Notes: generated by a model from the letters alone, not told the origin. Positions 1-8,163 are shown, numbered from the stretch's first letter. The stretch is 61,263 nucleotides of DNA from Clostridia bacterium (GCA_017429265.1 JAFRPG010000016.1:1-61263), one strand, 5' to 3'. Program-made: numbers and translations.

Positions 1-297
1 ATGCGCCTGCGGGCGCACCAGAGGGCTTTCCGATCGATCCGGGGCTGCCGCCCATTCTCCGCTGAAAACTGTCCCCCGGACAGTTTTCCGGGCGCTCCGA
101 ATCCTCTGGACTCCTTCGGCGCCGTCCCGTAAAAGATAGCCTATGGGTCTGAATGGTTCTTTTCTCTTCTATACTTGACCCAATACCATACAAGGAAGAC
201 ATGCTCCCGAAGGGTCCAGGGGCGATCGGAAAGCCCCTGGCGCGCTCCGCAGAGCGCGAACTCCCATATGCTTTCCCGAACTTTCCGTGAAGAATCC
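1..297. repeat. Paired-hairpin repeat element, copy E1 (spacer type alpha)
   Basis: Two inverted repeat units face each other around a spacer at about 130-205. The left unit has a small hairpin (TGCGCC-tgcg-GGCGCA, 2-17) followed by a larger one whose left arm starts at 18. That larger hairpin is split by a palindromic insert of about 66 bases (37-102). The right unit has CCAGGGGC-N9-GCCCCTGG (216-240) and CGCGCTC-cgca-GAGCGCG (241-258). A flank ending in CTTTCCGTGAAGAA (about 283-296) is shared with other copies. The start is cut by the window edge. No coding potential is credible. The same insert-bearing subtype recurs inverted at 50737-50993. Confidence 0.85.
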
Positions 298-308
298 CTT
301 TTTTGTGG

Positions 309-605
309 TTCTTCACATTTTATCCAGGGAAAGTCCATTGATGGGGGTATGCGCCTGCGGGCGCACCAGAGGGCTTTCCGATCGCCCTCTGGACTCCTTC
401 GGCGCCGACCCATTAATGATAGTTCTTGAGGATTGTCAGGTATTTGAGGGAATGCCAGGCTTTGCGCTTAGCCTTACCAGACAACTAACAAGGAAGAGGG
501 GATCCCGAAGGGTCCAGGGGCGATCGGAAAGCCCCTGGTCATGCCCGCAGGCATGAAATCCTCTCCCCTTATGCTTTTCCCGATCTTTCCGTGAAGAACG
601 AAAAG
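309..605. repeat. Paired-hairpin repeat element, copy E2 (spacer type beta)
   Basis: This is a complete copy. The left unit is TGCGCC-tgcg-GGCGCA (350-365) plus CCAGAGGGC-N9-GCCCTCTGG (366-392). The spacer at about 405-500 is the reverse complement, with changes, of the spacer at 61140-61245. The right unit is CCAGGGGC-N9-GCCCCTGG (514-538) plus TCATGCC-cgca-GGCATGA (539-556). TTCTTCAC at the left end (309-316) is matched by GTGAAGAA at the right end (about 591-598), so the element has short inverted termini. Bases 606-747 hold no gene. Confidence 0.85.
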
Positions 606-747
606 TACGGGATTCTTTTCATCCCGGACACTGCCACCCCGTGCTTGGCTTCGTATCAACAGGTGTCAGGCAGCACACAGATAGGCGCCTGTTAAAGATA
701 GATTGAGAGCCTTCTTTCCCGGAAACGGAGAATATAGATCGGGACAT

Positions 748-792
748 GCGAGCGGTCCGGCACGGATGAGGATGCCGGACCGCTCGCTTTTT
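748..792 (+). terminator. Orphan intrinsic terminator
   Basis: A perfect 15-bp stem (748-762 pairs with 773-787), a 10-base loop and a run of five T (788-792). No gene precedes it on this strand within the window, so it ends either a small RNA or leader starting in 560-740, or a transcript entering from outside. Confidence 0.8.
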
Positions 793-921
793 GGCCCTGC
801 CGCGAACTTTTACAATCCGGCGTGCCCCGCGGAAGCAGGGATTCCGGGCACCGGGGACGAAATGTGCATCAGCGGCACGTCCTGCGACGGCCCACAAACG
901 TTTCGGAAGGAATGCGTGACG

Positions 922-2085
922 ATGCGTATCGTGAAAAGCTTATCCACCCTGCTCCTCTCCGTCTGCCTGCTCACCCCCATCCTGCCCGGCTCGGCGGAGG
1001 GCGGGGACGACGCGCTCTCCCTGCTGACGCTCAATGTGGGGAAGGCCGACTGCCTCCTCCTCCGCCACGGCGGCCTGACCTACATGGTCGACACCGGCAC
1101 GGCGGAGAGCTGGGGCGCGGTGTCGGCGGCGCTGCGGGCCAACGGCATCACGCGCCTCGACGGCGTGATCCTCACCCACACCGACAAGGACCACGCGGGC
1201 GGACTCCCGGCCCTCGCGGCCTCGGGGGTGGAGGTGGGCGCGTGGTACTCCTCGGCCTACTACTGCGAGGTGACCGAGAAGAAGCACCCCGCCATCCTCG
1301 CGGCGGCTCAGCGCGGGCAGAGCGTGCGGTGGCTCAAAGCCGGGGACAGCCTGCCCTTCGGCGACGGGACGCTCCGGGTCATCGGCCCGACCGTCCTGTT
1401 TGAGGACAAGGAGAACAACAATTCCGTCGTGCTCCTGGCGGAGGCCGCGGGCGGGCGGATGCTCCTGTGCGGCGACATGGAGGAGCCGGAGGAGAAGCTG
1501 CTGCTGGCGGCGGGCGCCGTGCCGAACTGCGATGTGCTGAAGGTCGGCCACCACGGCGAGGGCGACGCCACGTGCAGGAAGTTTGCCCTGGCGGTGATGC
1601 CGGAAGCGGCGGTGATCTCCACCGACTCCGTGGCCGAGCCCGACACTCCCGACCCGAAGGTGCTCAGCGTGCTACGCGGCGTCGGGGCGGAGATCTGGCT
1701 GACCGAGGAGACGAAGGGCGGCGTGCTGGCGGAGATCCGCGGCGGCAGGCTGACCTGCCGGAAGGCGGAGTGGACCCTGCCCGATCCCGTGGGCGGTGTG
1801 GCGATCTCGGCCAAGGACAACAGCGCCGACACCGTGACCCTGCGCAACGGCGGCTCGGCGGCCGCGGACCTCTCCGGATGGTACATCATCTCGCAGCGCG
1901 GCGGCGAAATCTTCGTTCTCCCCGAGGGAACGGTCCTCGCGGCCGGCGCCTCCCTGACCGTGGGCACGGAGACCGCGGGTTACGGAGACCTGATCTGGCC
2001 CGACACCAATGTCTGGCACAACAACAAGGACGACGCGGCGATCCTGTACGACGCCTGCGGCCGCGAGATGGACCGCGCGGACTGA
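922..2085 (+). CDS. Secreted metallo-beta-lactamase-fold hydrolase with C-terminal lamin-tail domain
   Basis: 387 residues. The chosen ATG (922) begins a typical signal peptide (MRIVKSL, hydrophobic to about residue 20, PGSAEG cleavage region); the frame is open upstream but only through repeat-derived sequence. Residues 30-270 form a ComEC/Rec2-type metallo-beta-lactamase domain with metal motif THTDKDHAGG (His86, Asp88, Asp90, His91) and a later GHHGEGDAT motif. From about residue 290 the sequence resembles a lamin-tail (LTD) beta-sandwich (ISAKDNSADTVTLRNGG, LSGWYI). Such secreted hydrolases often act on nucleic acids or phosphodiesters, but the substrate is not evident here. There are no transmembrane segments beyond the signal, so it is not a full ComEC. 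It is monocistronic, with its own terminator at 2110. Confidence 0.85.
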   Translation: MRIVKSLSTLLLSVCLLTPILPGSAEGGDDALSLLTLNVGKADCLLLRHGGLTYMVDTGTAESWGAVSAALRANGITRLDGVILTHTDKDHAGGLPALAASGVEVGAWYSSAYYCEVTEKKHPAILAAAQRGQSVRWLKAGDSLPFGDGTLRVIGPTVLFEDKENNNSVVLLAEAAGGRMLLCGDMEEPEEKLLLAAGAVPNCDVLKVGHHGEGDATCRKFALAVMPEAAVISTDSVAEPDTPDPKVLSVLRGVGAEIWLTEETKGGVLAEIRGGRLTCRKAEWTLPDPVGGVAISAKDNSADTVTLRNGGSAAADLSGWYIISQRGGEIFVLPEGTVLAAGASLTVGTETAGYGDLIWPDTNVWHNNKDDAAILYDACGREMDRAD

Positions 2086-2109
2086 GCGGTCTCCCGGCAC
2101 TGCATTCCC

Positions 2110-2140
2110 GGAAGGGCAGAGAGAAATGCCCTTCCTTTTT
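2110..2140 (+). terminator. Intrinsic terminator after the MBL gene
   Basis: GGAAGGGCA (2110-2118) pairs perfectly with TGCCCTTCC (2127-2135) across an 8-base loop, followed by five T (2136-2140). Confidence 0.9.
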
Positions 2141-2296
2141 GCTGCCCGGCAGCCTCCGCGCGAAACGGAAGGAAACGGAAGCGAAACAGAAGTTGTTGTG
2201 GAAGTATTTTGGAAGTAAAGCGGAAGGACTTCCGGAAACGCCTCTGATATCCCTCCGTGCCTCCGGCCCCGACAAGGTGTTTCACCTCTGAGAGCG

Positions 2297-2325
2297 TTGA
2301 CAATCGCGGCCGATTGCGATAGACT
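2297..2325 (+). promoter_or_regulatory. SigA-type promoter of gpmI
   Basis: TTGACA (2297-2302), a 17-base spacer, then TAGACT (2320-2325), 43 bases before the gpmI start. The rest of 2141-2296 shows nothing else. Confidence 0.8.
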
Positions 2326-2367
2326 AACCCTGTGAGACCCCATTTATCCGCGAGGAGGAGATACGAT

Positions 2368-3969
2368 ATGAAAAAACCCGTTGTACTGGTTGTGATGGAC
2401 GGCGTGGGCGAGACCCCCGTTGAGCTCGGCAACATGGTCATGAAGGCCACCACCCCCACCCTGGATGAGTTCAAGGCGACCTGCCCCTGGCAGTGCATCA
2501 AGGCGCACGGCGGCGCCGTCGGCCTGCCCAGCGACGACGACATGGGCAACAGCGAGGTCGGCCACAACGCCCTCGGCTGCGGCCAGATCTACTCTCAGGG
2601 CGCGAAGCTCGTCAACGAGTCCATCGAGTCCGGCGCCATCTACCAGAGCGAAACCTGGAAGGACCTGGTGGGCTCCGTGGCGGAGAAGGGCACGGCCCTG
2701 CACTTCATCGGCCTGCTGTCCGACGGCAATGTCCACTCCAACATCAGCCACCTGCTGGCCATGCTGAAGGAGGCCAAGAAGGAAGGCGTGAAGAAGGTCC
2801 GCGTGCACATCCTCCTCGACGGCCGCGACGTGCCCGCCACCTCCGCCCTGGAGTATGTGGGCAAGCTGGAGGACTGCCTGAAAGAGCTCAACGACGCTTC
2901 CTTCGACGGCAGGATCGCCTCCGGCGGCGGCCGCATGCAGATCACCATGGACCGCTACCAGGCCAACTGGGCCATGGTCAAGGCCGGCTGGGACGTGCAC
3001 GTCCACGGCATCGGCCCGGACTGCAAGATCGGCGGAGAAGGCCGCTTCTTTGGCAGCGCCGCCGAGGCCATCGAGACCCTGCGCGGGGAGACCGGCGCCA
3101 TCGACCAGGACCTGCCCGCCTTCGTCATCGGGGACAACGGCAAGCCCGTCGGCGCCATGCAGGACGGCGACAGCGTGATCCTCTTCAACTTCCGCGGCGA
3201 CCGTGCCCTGGAGATCTCCATGGCCTTCGACGGCGACGCCTCCTTCGACAAGTTTGACCGCGGCACGGTCCCGCAGGTGAAGTACGCCGGGATGCTCGAG
3301 TACGACGGCGACCTCCACATCCCGCACAAGTACCTCGTGAACCCGCCGCAGATCCGCGACACCCTCACCGAGCTCCTCGTGGCGGCCGGCATCAAGGAAT
3401 ACGCCGTCTCCGAGACCCAGAAGTACGGCCATGTGACCTACTTCTGGAACGGCAACCGCTCCGGCAAGGTGAGCGAGGAACTGGAAGACTACTGCGAGAT
3501 TCCCAGCGACGTGCGCTCCTTCGACGAGTGCCCCTGGATGAAGGCCACCGAGATCGCGGACAAGGTGATCGAGGCCATCGAGAGCAAGCAGTACGGCTTC
3601 ATCCGCTGCAACTTCCCCAACGGCGACATGGTAGGCCACACCGGCAACCTGTATGCCACGGAGATCGCGGTGGAGAGCGTGGACCTGGAGCTGGCGCGGA
3701 TCAAGAAGGTCTGCGACGCCGAGGGCTGCATCCTGATCGTCACCGCCGACCACGGCAACTCCGACCAGATGCTCGAGCAGAACAAGAAGGGCAAGATCGA
3801 GGTCCGCACGGCCCACAGCCTGAACCCCGTTCCCTTCATCATCTACGACAAGGACGAGCGCCACGAGATGAAGGAAGGCAAGTTCGGCCTGGCCAACGTG
3901 GCCCCGACCGTCGCGCAGCTGCTGGGCCTCAAGCCCTTCGACAGCTGGGAGGAGAGCATGCTGAAGTAA
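2368..3969 (+). CDS. gpmI: 2,3-bisphosphoglycerate-independent phosphoglycerate mutase
   Basis: 533 residues, the usual length for the Mn-dependent GpmI family. It interconverts 3- and 2-phosphoglycerate in cytosolic glycolysis. The alkaline-phosphatase-type core begins with the metal motif VVMDGVGE, and the catalytic serine is Ser62 in GNSEVGHNALG. The phosphotransferase insertion domain covers about residues 80-310 (DGRDVPATSA, GGRMQITMDRY). The C-terminal metal ligands lie in NFPNGDMVGHTG and VTADHGNSDQM. The ATG at 2368 follows AGGAGGAG (2353-2360); upstream in-frame codons have no ribosome site. It has its own consensus promoter. Confidence 0.97.
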   Translation: MKKPVVLVVMDGVGETPVELGNMVMKATTPTLDEFKATCPWQCIKAHGGAVGLPSDDDMGNSEVGHNALGCGQIYSQGAKLVNESIESGAIYQSETWKDLVGSVAEKGTALHFIGLLSDGNVHSNISHLLAMLKEAKKEGVKKVRVHILLDGRDVPATSALEYVGKLEDCLKELNDASFDGRIASGGGRMQITMDRYQANWAMVKAGWDVHVHGIGPDCKIGGEGRFFGSAAEAIETLRGETGAIDQDLPAFVIGDNGKPVGAMQDGDSVILFNFRGDRALEISMAFDGDASFDKFDRGTVPQVKYAGMLEYDGDLHIPHKYLVNPPQIRDTLTELLVAAGIKEYAVSETQKYGHVTYFWNGNRSGKVSEELEDYCEIPSDVRSFDECPWMKATEIADKVIEAIESKQYGFIRCNFPNGDMVGHTGNLYATEIAVESVDLELARIKKVCDAEGCILIVTADHGNSDQMLEQNKKGKIEVRTAHSLNPVPFIIYDKDERHEMKEGKFGLANVAPTVAQLLGLKPFDSWEESMLK

Positions 3970-4005
3970 GGCACAGCTGTTCCCTCCGTTTGGAAACGAC
4001 CTTTG

Positions 4006-4032
4006 TTAGCACTCTCATCAAGAGAGTGCTAA
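4006..4032. promoter_or_regulatory. CIRCE operator (HrcA binding site)
   Basis: A perfect consensus CIRCE: TTAGCACTC (4006-4014), 9 bases, GAGTGCTAA (4024-4032). Known role: binding site of the heat-shock repressor HrcA. It lies 7 bases upstream of the -35 of the htpG promoter and 74 bases before the htpG start codon. Confidence 0.95.
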
Positions 4033-4039
4033 TTTTGTA

Positions 4040-4068
4040 TTGCATTTCCCCGGCAACGGTGCTACAAT
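4040..4068 (+). promoter_or_regulatory. SigA-type promoter of htpG
   Basis: TTGCAT (4040-4045), a 17-base spacer, TACAAT (4063-4068). The CIRCE palindrome ends just upstream, so HrcA bound there would contact or exclude RNA polymerase at the -35. Confidence 0.75.
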
Positions 4069-4105
4069 ATCGGCGGAATCCTATCATCACAAGGAGGCAG
4101 TCCCC

Positions 4106-6037
4106 ATGTCGGAAAACATTGAGAACCGTGTGAACGGGATAGAAAAAGGCAGCGTCTCCATCGACGCGGAAAACATCATGCCGGTCATCAAGCGCTGGCT
4201 GTATTCGGACAAGGATATCTTCATCCGCGAGGCCGTGTCCAACGGCTGCGACGCGATCACCAAGTACCGCATGCTCAACCCCGGGACCGAGGAGCCGATG
4301 GAAGTCCTCGTCACCGTGGACAAGGAGAAGAAGGAGATCCGCTTTGACGACACCGGTATCGGCATGACGGCCGACGAGGTACGCCGCTACATCAATCAGG
4401 TGGCCTTTTCCAGCGCCGCTGAGTTCATGAAGCAGGTCGCGAAGGACGAGCAGGAGGGCAGCGGCGGCATCATCGGCCACTTCGGCCTCGGCTTCTACTC
4501 GGTGTTCATGGTCTCCGAGAAGGTGGAGATCGAGAGCCTGTCCTGCCTGGAGGGCGCGGACCCGGTCCACTGGGTCAGCGAGGACGGCATGCACTTCGAG
4601 ATGGGCCCGGGCAGCCGGACGCAGCACGGCACGACGATCATCCTCCACGTCTCGGAGGAGGAGAAGGAGTTCCTCGACGTGTGGCGCGTGCGCGGCGTCC
4701 TGAACCGCTACTGCGGCTGGATGGCCGTGCCGGTCAAGCTCTTTGACGCGAACGCGAAGCCCACCGAGCGCGAGGAGACCGTGGAGGGCGAGACCGACGC
4801 GGACGGCAAGCCCGTCACCCGCAAGGTCACCGAGGAGCCGAAACCCGAGCAGATCAACGACACGAACCCGCTCTGGCTCCGCAAGCCGGCCGACTGCACC
4901 GACGAGGAGTACAAGGCCTTCTACCACAAGGTCTTCACCGACCCGCAGGATCCGCTGTTCTGGGTGCACCTGAACGTGGACTATCCCTTCAACCTCAAGG
5001 GCATCCTCTTCTTCCCCAAGCTGCCGGAGGACTTCGGCGTGCGCGAGGGGGAGATCAAGCTCTTCTCCGGCCAGGTCTTCGTGGCGGACAACATCAAGGA
5101 GATCATCCCCGAGTTCCTGATGCTGCTGCGCGGCGTCATCGACTGCCCCGACATCCCGCTGAACGTGAGCCGCTCCTTCCTCCAGAACGACGGCAGCGTG
5201 AAGAAGATCAGCGGCCACATCACGAAGAAGGTGGCTGACAAGCTCACCGGCCTGTTCAACACGGCGCGGCAGGAGTACGAGGGCTACTGGGACGACATCG
5301 CCCCCTTCGTGCGCTACGGCTGCATGACCGACCAGAAGTTCTATGAGCAGATGAAGCCCGCCCTGCTCTATCACCTGACCGACGGCGGGTACCAGACCCT
5401 GCAGGAGTACCGCGACGAGAGCGGTCAGAAGACGGAGGGCAAGGTCCTGTACACCTCCGACGCGAAGCGCCAGGCGGCCTCGGTGGCCCTGTACACCGGG
5501 CGCGGCATCCGCGTGGCCGTCCTCGACTATCCGAAACTCGACGCGGCCTTCCTCAACTTCATGGAGTACTCCGGCGGGGAGGACGCGCACTTCGTCCGCG
5601 TGGACGCGGATGTCAGCGGCCTGACCGAGAAGGAGGAGCAGGAGAAGCCGGAGGAGAGCCTGGATCAGGAGAAGCTGCAGTCCCTGTTCCGCGGGGCGCT
5701 GGGGCAGGAGGAGCTGGAAGTGAGCCTCGCCGCCATGGCCGATGAGGAGCTGATGGCTGTGGTCACGGAGGATGAGCAGATGCGCCGCTTCCGCGAGGTT
5801 TATGCGATGAAGGGCATGGACGGCCTGGGCGGGAAGAGGAGCCTGGTGCTCAACCGCCGCAGCGCGGCCGTTCAGCGCCTGGCCGCGATGGATCCGGAGA
5901 GCGAGACCGCAAAGCTGCTGGCCGCGCAGATGTACGATCTGGCGAGGATGGCGGTTTCCCCGCTGGAAGGCGAGGAGATCACGGCCTTCCTGAACCGCTC
6001 GGCGAAGCTGGTCGCCCGCGTGGCGGAGGAAAAGTAA
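4106..6037 (+). CDS. htpG: Hsp90-family molecular chaperone HtpG
   Basis: 643 residues, full length. Cytosolic ATP-dependent chaperone dimer. The N-terminal GHKL ATPase domain (about 1-240) shows EAVSNGCDAITKYR, DTGIGMT and GHFGLGFYSVFMV; the middle domain carries NVSRSFLQND, with the catalytic-loop arginine. A charged linker follows (EKEEQEKPEESLDQEK, about 510-530), and the C-terminal dimerisation domain extends to residue 643. The ATG at 4106 is preceded by AAGGAGG (4091-4097). The CIRCE operator upstream implies HrcA-controlled heat induction, whereas htpG of Bacillus subtilis is not a CIRCE gene (established knowledge). No groESL, dnaK or hrcA is in the window. Confidence 0.97.
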   Translation: MSENIENRVNGIEKGSVSIDAENIMPVIKRWLYSDKDIFIREAVSNGCDAITKYRMLNPGTEEPMEVLVTVDKEKKEIRFDDTGIGMTADEVRRYINQVAFSSAAEFMKQVAKDEQEGSGGIIGHFGLGFYSVFMVSEKVEIESLSCLEGADPVHWVSEDGMHFEMGPGSRTQHGTTIILHVSEEEKEFLDVWRVRGVLNRYCGWMAVPVKLFDANAKPTEREETVEGETDADGKPVTRKVTEEPKPEQINDTNPLWLRKPADCTDEEYKAFYHKVFTDPQDPLFWVHLNVDYPFNLKGILFFPKLPEDFGVREGEIKLFSGQVFVADNIKEIIPEFLMLLRGVIDCPDIPLNVSRSFLQNDGSVKKISGHITKKVADKLTGLFNTARQEYEGYWDDIAPFVRYGCMTDQKFYEQMKPALLYHLTDGGYQTLQEYRDESGQKTEGKVLYTSDAKRQAASVALYTGRGIRVAVLDYPKLDAAFLNFMEYSGGEDAHFVRVDADVSGLTEKEEQEKPEESLDQEKLQSLFRGALGQEELEVSLAAMADEELMAVVTEDEQMRRFREVYAMKGMDGLGGKRSLVLNRRSAAVQRLAAMDPESETAKLLAAQMYDLARMAVSPLEGEEITAFLNRSAKLVARVAEEK

Positions 6038-6053
6038 GGGGTAGGGAGATGTT

Positions 6054-6118
6054 CTGCTTTTCATGACTGAAAAGCAGCAAAAGGTCCTGGGGGACACGTT
6101 GCGACGTGTGTCCCCCAG
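6054..6118 (+). terminator. Two hairpins downstream of htpG
   Basis: CTGCTTTT (6054-6061) pairs with AAAAGCAG (6070-6077). Ten bases on, an 11-bp perfect stem CTGGGGGACAC (6087-6097)/GTGTCCCCCAG (6108-6118) follows. Neither has a long T run, so efficient intrinsic termination is uncertain; they may protect the mRNA 3' end. Confidence 0.45.
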
Positions 6119-6192
6119 ACCCCCCGCACACGCTTTTGGCCGCAAGCGGAGAAGGCCCATGGCTCTCCGAAAGACGCCGGGTCGTTCTCCGA

Positions 6193-6700
6193 AGGAGTCC
6201 AGAGGGCGATCGGAGAGTCCTTCACTAATGGTGCGGCCCCGAAGGGTCCAAGGGCGATCGGAAAGCCCCTGGCGCGCCCGCAGGCGCGTACCCTCGCCTC
6301 ACACAAATAAAACCTTTCATCAACGCTGCGACTCCGAAGGAGTCCAGAGGGCGACCGGAAAGCCCTCTGGCGCGCCCGCAGGCGCGAACCCTTTTCCCCA
6401 CACAACACAAACTCTCAATCAACGTTGCGGCCCCGAAGGAGTCCAGAGGGCGACCGGAAAGCCCTCTGGCGCGCCCGCAGGCGCGTACCCTCGCCTCACA
6501 CAAAAAAATCTTTCATCAACGCTGCGGCTCCGAAGGAGTCCAGAGGGCGATCGGAAAGCCCTCTGGCGCGCCCGCAGGCGCGAACCCTTTTCCTCACACA
6601 ACGCAAACTCTCAATCAACGTTGCGGCCCCGAAGGAGTCCAGAGGGCGATCGGAAAGCCCTCTGGCGCGCCCGCAGGCGCGGACCCTCCGCTCCCGCAAC
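6193..6700. repeat. Tandem array of single hairpin-repeat units, period about 98 bp
   Basis: Five full units start (CCGAAGG) at 6239, 6334, 6433, 6530 and 6629; a degenerate one begins near 6189. Each unit has CCAGAGGGC-N9-GCCCTCTGG (first copy slightly mismatched) then CGCGCC-cgca-GGCGCG. The tails alternate between two versions: one ends in tttcatcaacgctgcg, the other in ctcaatcaacgttgcg. The true repeat is therefore a dimer of about 196 bp. The array fills the convergent junction between htpG and metA. In-frame translation across it is an artefact of periods near multiples of three. Confidence 0.9.
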
Positions 6701-6701
6701 G

Positions 6702-6747
6702 AAAAAGACGCTGCCGACAGGACAGATCGCCTGCCGGCAGCGTCTTT
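6702..6747 (-). terminator. Intrinsic terminator of metA
   Basis: AAAGACGCTGCCG (6704-6716) pairs with CGGCAGCGTCTTT (6735-6747), with an inner CAGG/CCTG extension. On the minus strand the stem ends in a run of five T (complement of 6702-6706). Confidence 0.88.
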
Positions 6748-6765
6748 CAATATGCCCGGGAGAAA

Positions 6766-7695
6766 TTACTCCTTCCCGCCTCCGATCTCGTTGAGCTCAT
6801 ACGGCGTCACCTGATAGACACTGTAGTTCAGCCAGTTCGAGAACAGCAGATAGGCATGGGCCTTCCACTGGAAGACCGGATCCTTCGCCGGATCATCATC
6901 GCGATAGTAGTGCACCGGGAGCTTCGGGTTCAGCCCCTTGCTCAGATCGCGGCGGTACTCGTTGTCCAGCGTCATCCGGCTGTACTCCGGATGCCCGCAG
7001 ACAAAGACCCTGTGCGCCTTCTTGTCCTCGATCAGGTACACCCCGGCCTCATCCGCCTCGGCGAGGATCGTCAGATCCTGGTTCGCCGCGACATCCGCCG
7101 TGTCCACCCCCGTGTAGCGGCTGTGCGGTGCGAAGAAGCGGTCGTTGAATCCGCGGGTCAGGATCTCATCCCGGTACAGGGTCGTGTGGCGGTAGATGCC
7201 CGAGAGCTTTTCGGGCAGGGGATGCTTCTCGATCCCGTAGTGGTAGAAGAGCCCCGCCTGCGCCGCCCAGCAGATGTGCACCGTGCTGGTCACATGGGTG
7301 GTGGACCAGTCCATGATCTCGGTCAGCTCCTGCCAGTAATCCACCTGCTCAAAGGGCAGGTTCTCCACCGGTGCACCGGTGATGATCAGGCCGTCGAAGC
7401 GGCGCTCCTTCACGCTGGAGAAGGGCTTGTAGAACTGGCTGAGGTACTCCTCCGGCGTGTTCTTGTACTGGTGGGAATCCAGACGGAGGAAGGTCACCCG
7501 CACCTGCAGGGGCGTGTTCGAGAGCAGGCGCAGGAGCTGGAGTTCGGTGTCCTCCTTGTTCGGCATGATGTTGAGGATCGCGATCTGCAACTCGCGGATG
7601 TCCTGCGTGGCGGCCCGCTTTTCGGTGATGACGAAGATGTTCTCCGCCGCGAGGCGGTGAATGACGGGCATTTTGGTGTTGATCCGGATGGGCAT
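6766..7695 (-). CDS. metA: Homoserine O-acetyltransferase (MetA/HTS family)
   Basis: 309 residues, the family's normal length. It acylates homoserine in methionine biosynthesis. The catalytic cysteine is Cys142 (HICWAAQAG), with His235 and Glu237 in CGHPEYSR completing the triad. Residue 111 is glutamate (GAPVENLPFEQV); in this family Glu111 specifies acetyl-CoA whereas Gly111 gives succinyl-CoA (established from Bacillus and E. coli MetA), so acetyl transfer is the better call. It lies 42 bases downstream of a small acetyltransferase gene on the same strand, and homoserine dehydrogenase is a few genes upstream. No SAM riboswitch or T-box is visible in the short upstream gap. Confidence 0.95.
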   Translation of the reverse strand: MPIRINTKMPVIHRLAAENIFVITEKRAATQDIRELQIAILNIMPNKEDTELQLLRLLSNTPLQVRVTFLRLDSHQYKNTPEEYLSQFYKPFSSVKERRFDGLIITGAPVENLPFEQVDYWQELTEIMDWSTTHVTSTVHICWAAQAGLFYHYGIEKHPLPEKLSGIYRHTTLYRDEILTRGFNDRFFAPHSRYTGVDTADVAANQDLTILAEADEAGVYLIEDKKAHRVFVCGHPEYSRMTLDNEYRRDLSKGLNPKLPVHYYRDDDPAKDPVFQWKAHAYLLFSNWLNYSVYQVTPYELNEIGGGKE

Positions 7696-7737
7696 CTCTG
7701 TGATCCTCCCTTTTTGTCAAGAACCGGGATTGCGGTG

Positions 7738-8163
7738 TCATTTGCGTTCCGGGCAGGCGGCGCGCAGGGCCGGGGCCTCGGTGCGGTAGCCGAGCATGCG
7801 CAGCACGGGCGCGCTGCCGGCGGAGGGGACCTCCACATAGGCACAGCCCGGGTAAAGCCCGGGCAGGGCGGCGAGGAAGCACTCGCCGGTGCGGCGCCTG
7901 CGGAAGGGCGGCGCCACCCAGAGCTCCTCCAGGCGCATCGTCTCGCGGGCGAGGGCGGGGTCATAGCCCCGGCACAGCATTGCGTAGCCGGCGGGTTCGA
8001 TCCCCTCGTAGAGCAGCCAGCCCTCCAGCAGGGGATCGGGGCCGGCGCATCGGTCGACGGTCTCCCAGCGCCGGCGCTCATCGAGCCGGTCGCCGTGGAA
8101 CGCCTCCATCAGCGCGCAGACGGTCATCGCGTCCGCGGGCAGAATCCTCTGCCAGGTGGTCAA
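7738..8163 (-). CDS. GNAT-family acetyltransferase
   Basis: 141 residues from a TTG start (8163-8161), chosen because GGGAGG lies 7 bases upstream; the frame is open further but has no ribosome site. The core GNAT motif A is recognisable in LWVAPPFRRRRTGECFLAAL, and the C-terminal part has VLRMLGYRTEA, the usual beta-strand/helix before the end of the fold. The substrate is unknown. Directly upstream of metA and probably cotranscribed; whether it serves methionine metabolism cannot be told. Confidence 0.75.
   Translation of the reverse strand: MTTWQRILPADAMTVCALMEAFHGDRLDERRRWETVDRCAGPDPLLEGWLLYEGIEPAGYAMLCRGYDPALARETMRLEELWVAPPFRRRRTGECFLAALPGLYPGCAYVEVPSAGSAPVLRMLGYRTEAPALRAACPERK

Noticed and set aside
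37..102. Insertion sequence
   Set aside because: Far too short and without any coding sequence; treated as a nested palindrome.
6239..6700. CRISPR array
   Set aside because: The repeated part is longer than the variable part, the tails alternate instead of being unique, and there are no cas genes.
6063..6794. Arg/Pro-rich open frames through the tandem array
   Set aside because: They arise because the repeat period stays near a multiple of three; translations are repeats of the DNA unit in every frame, on both strands.
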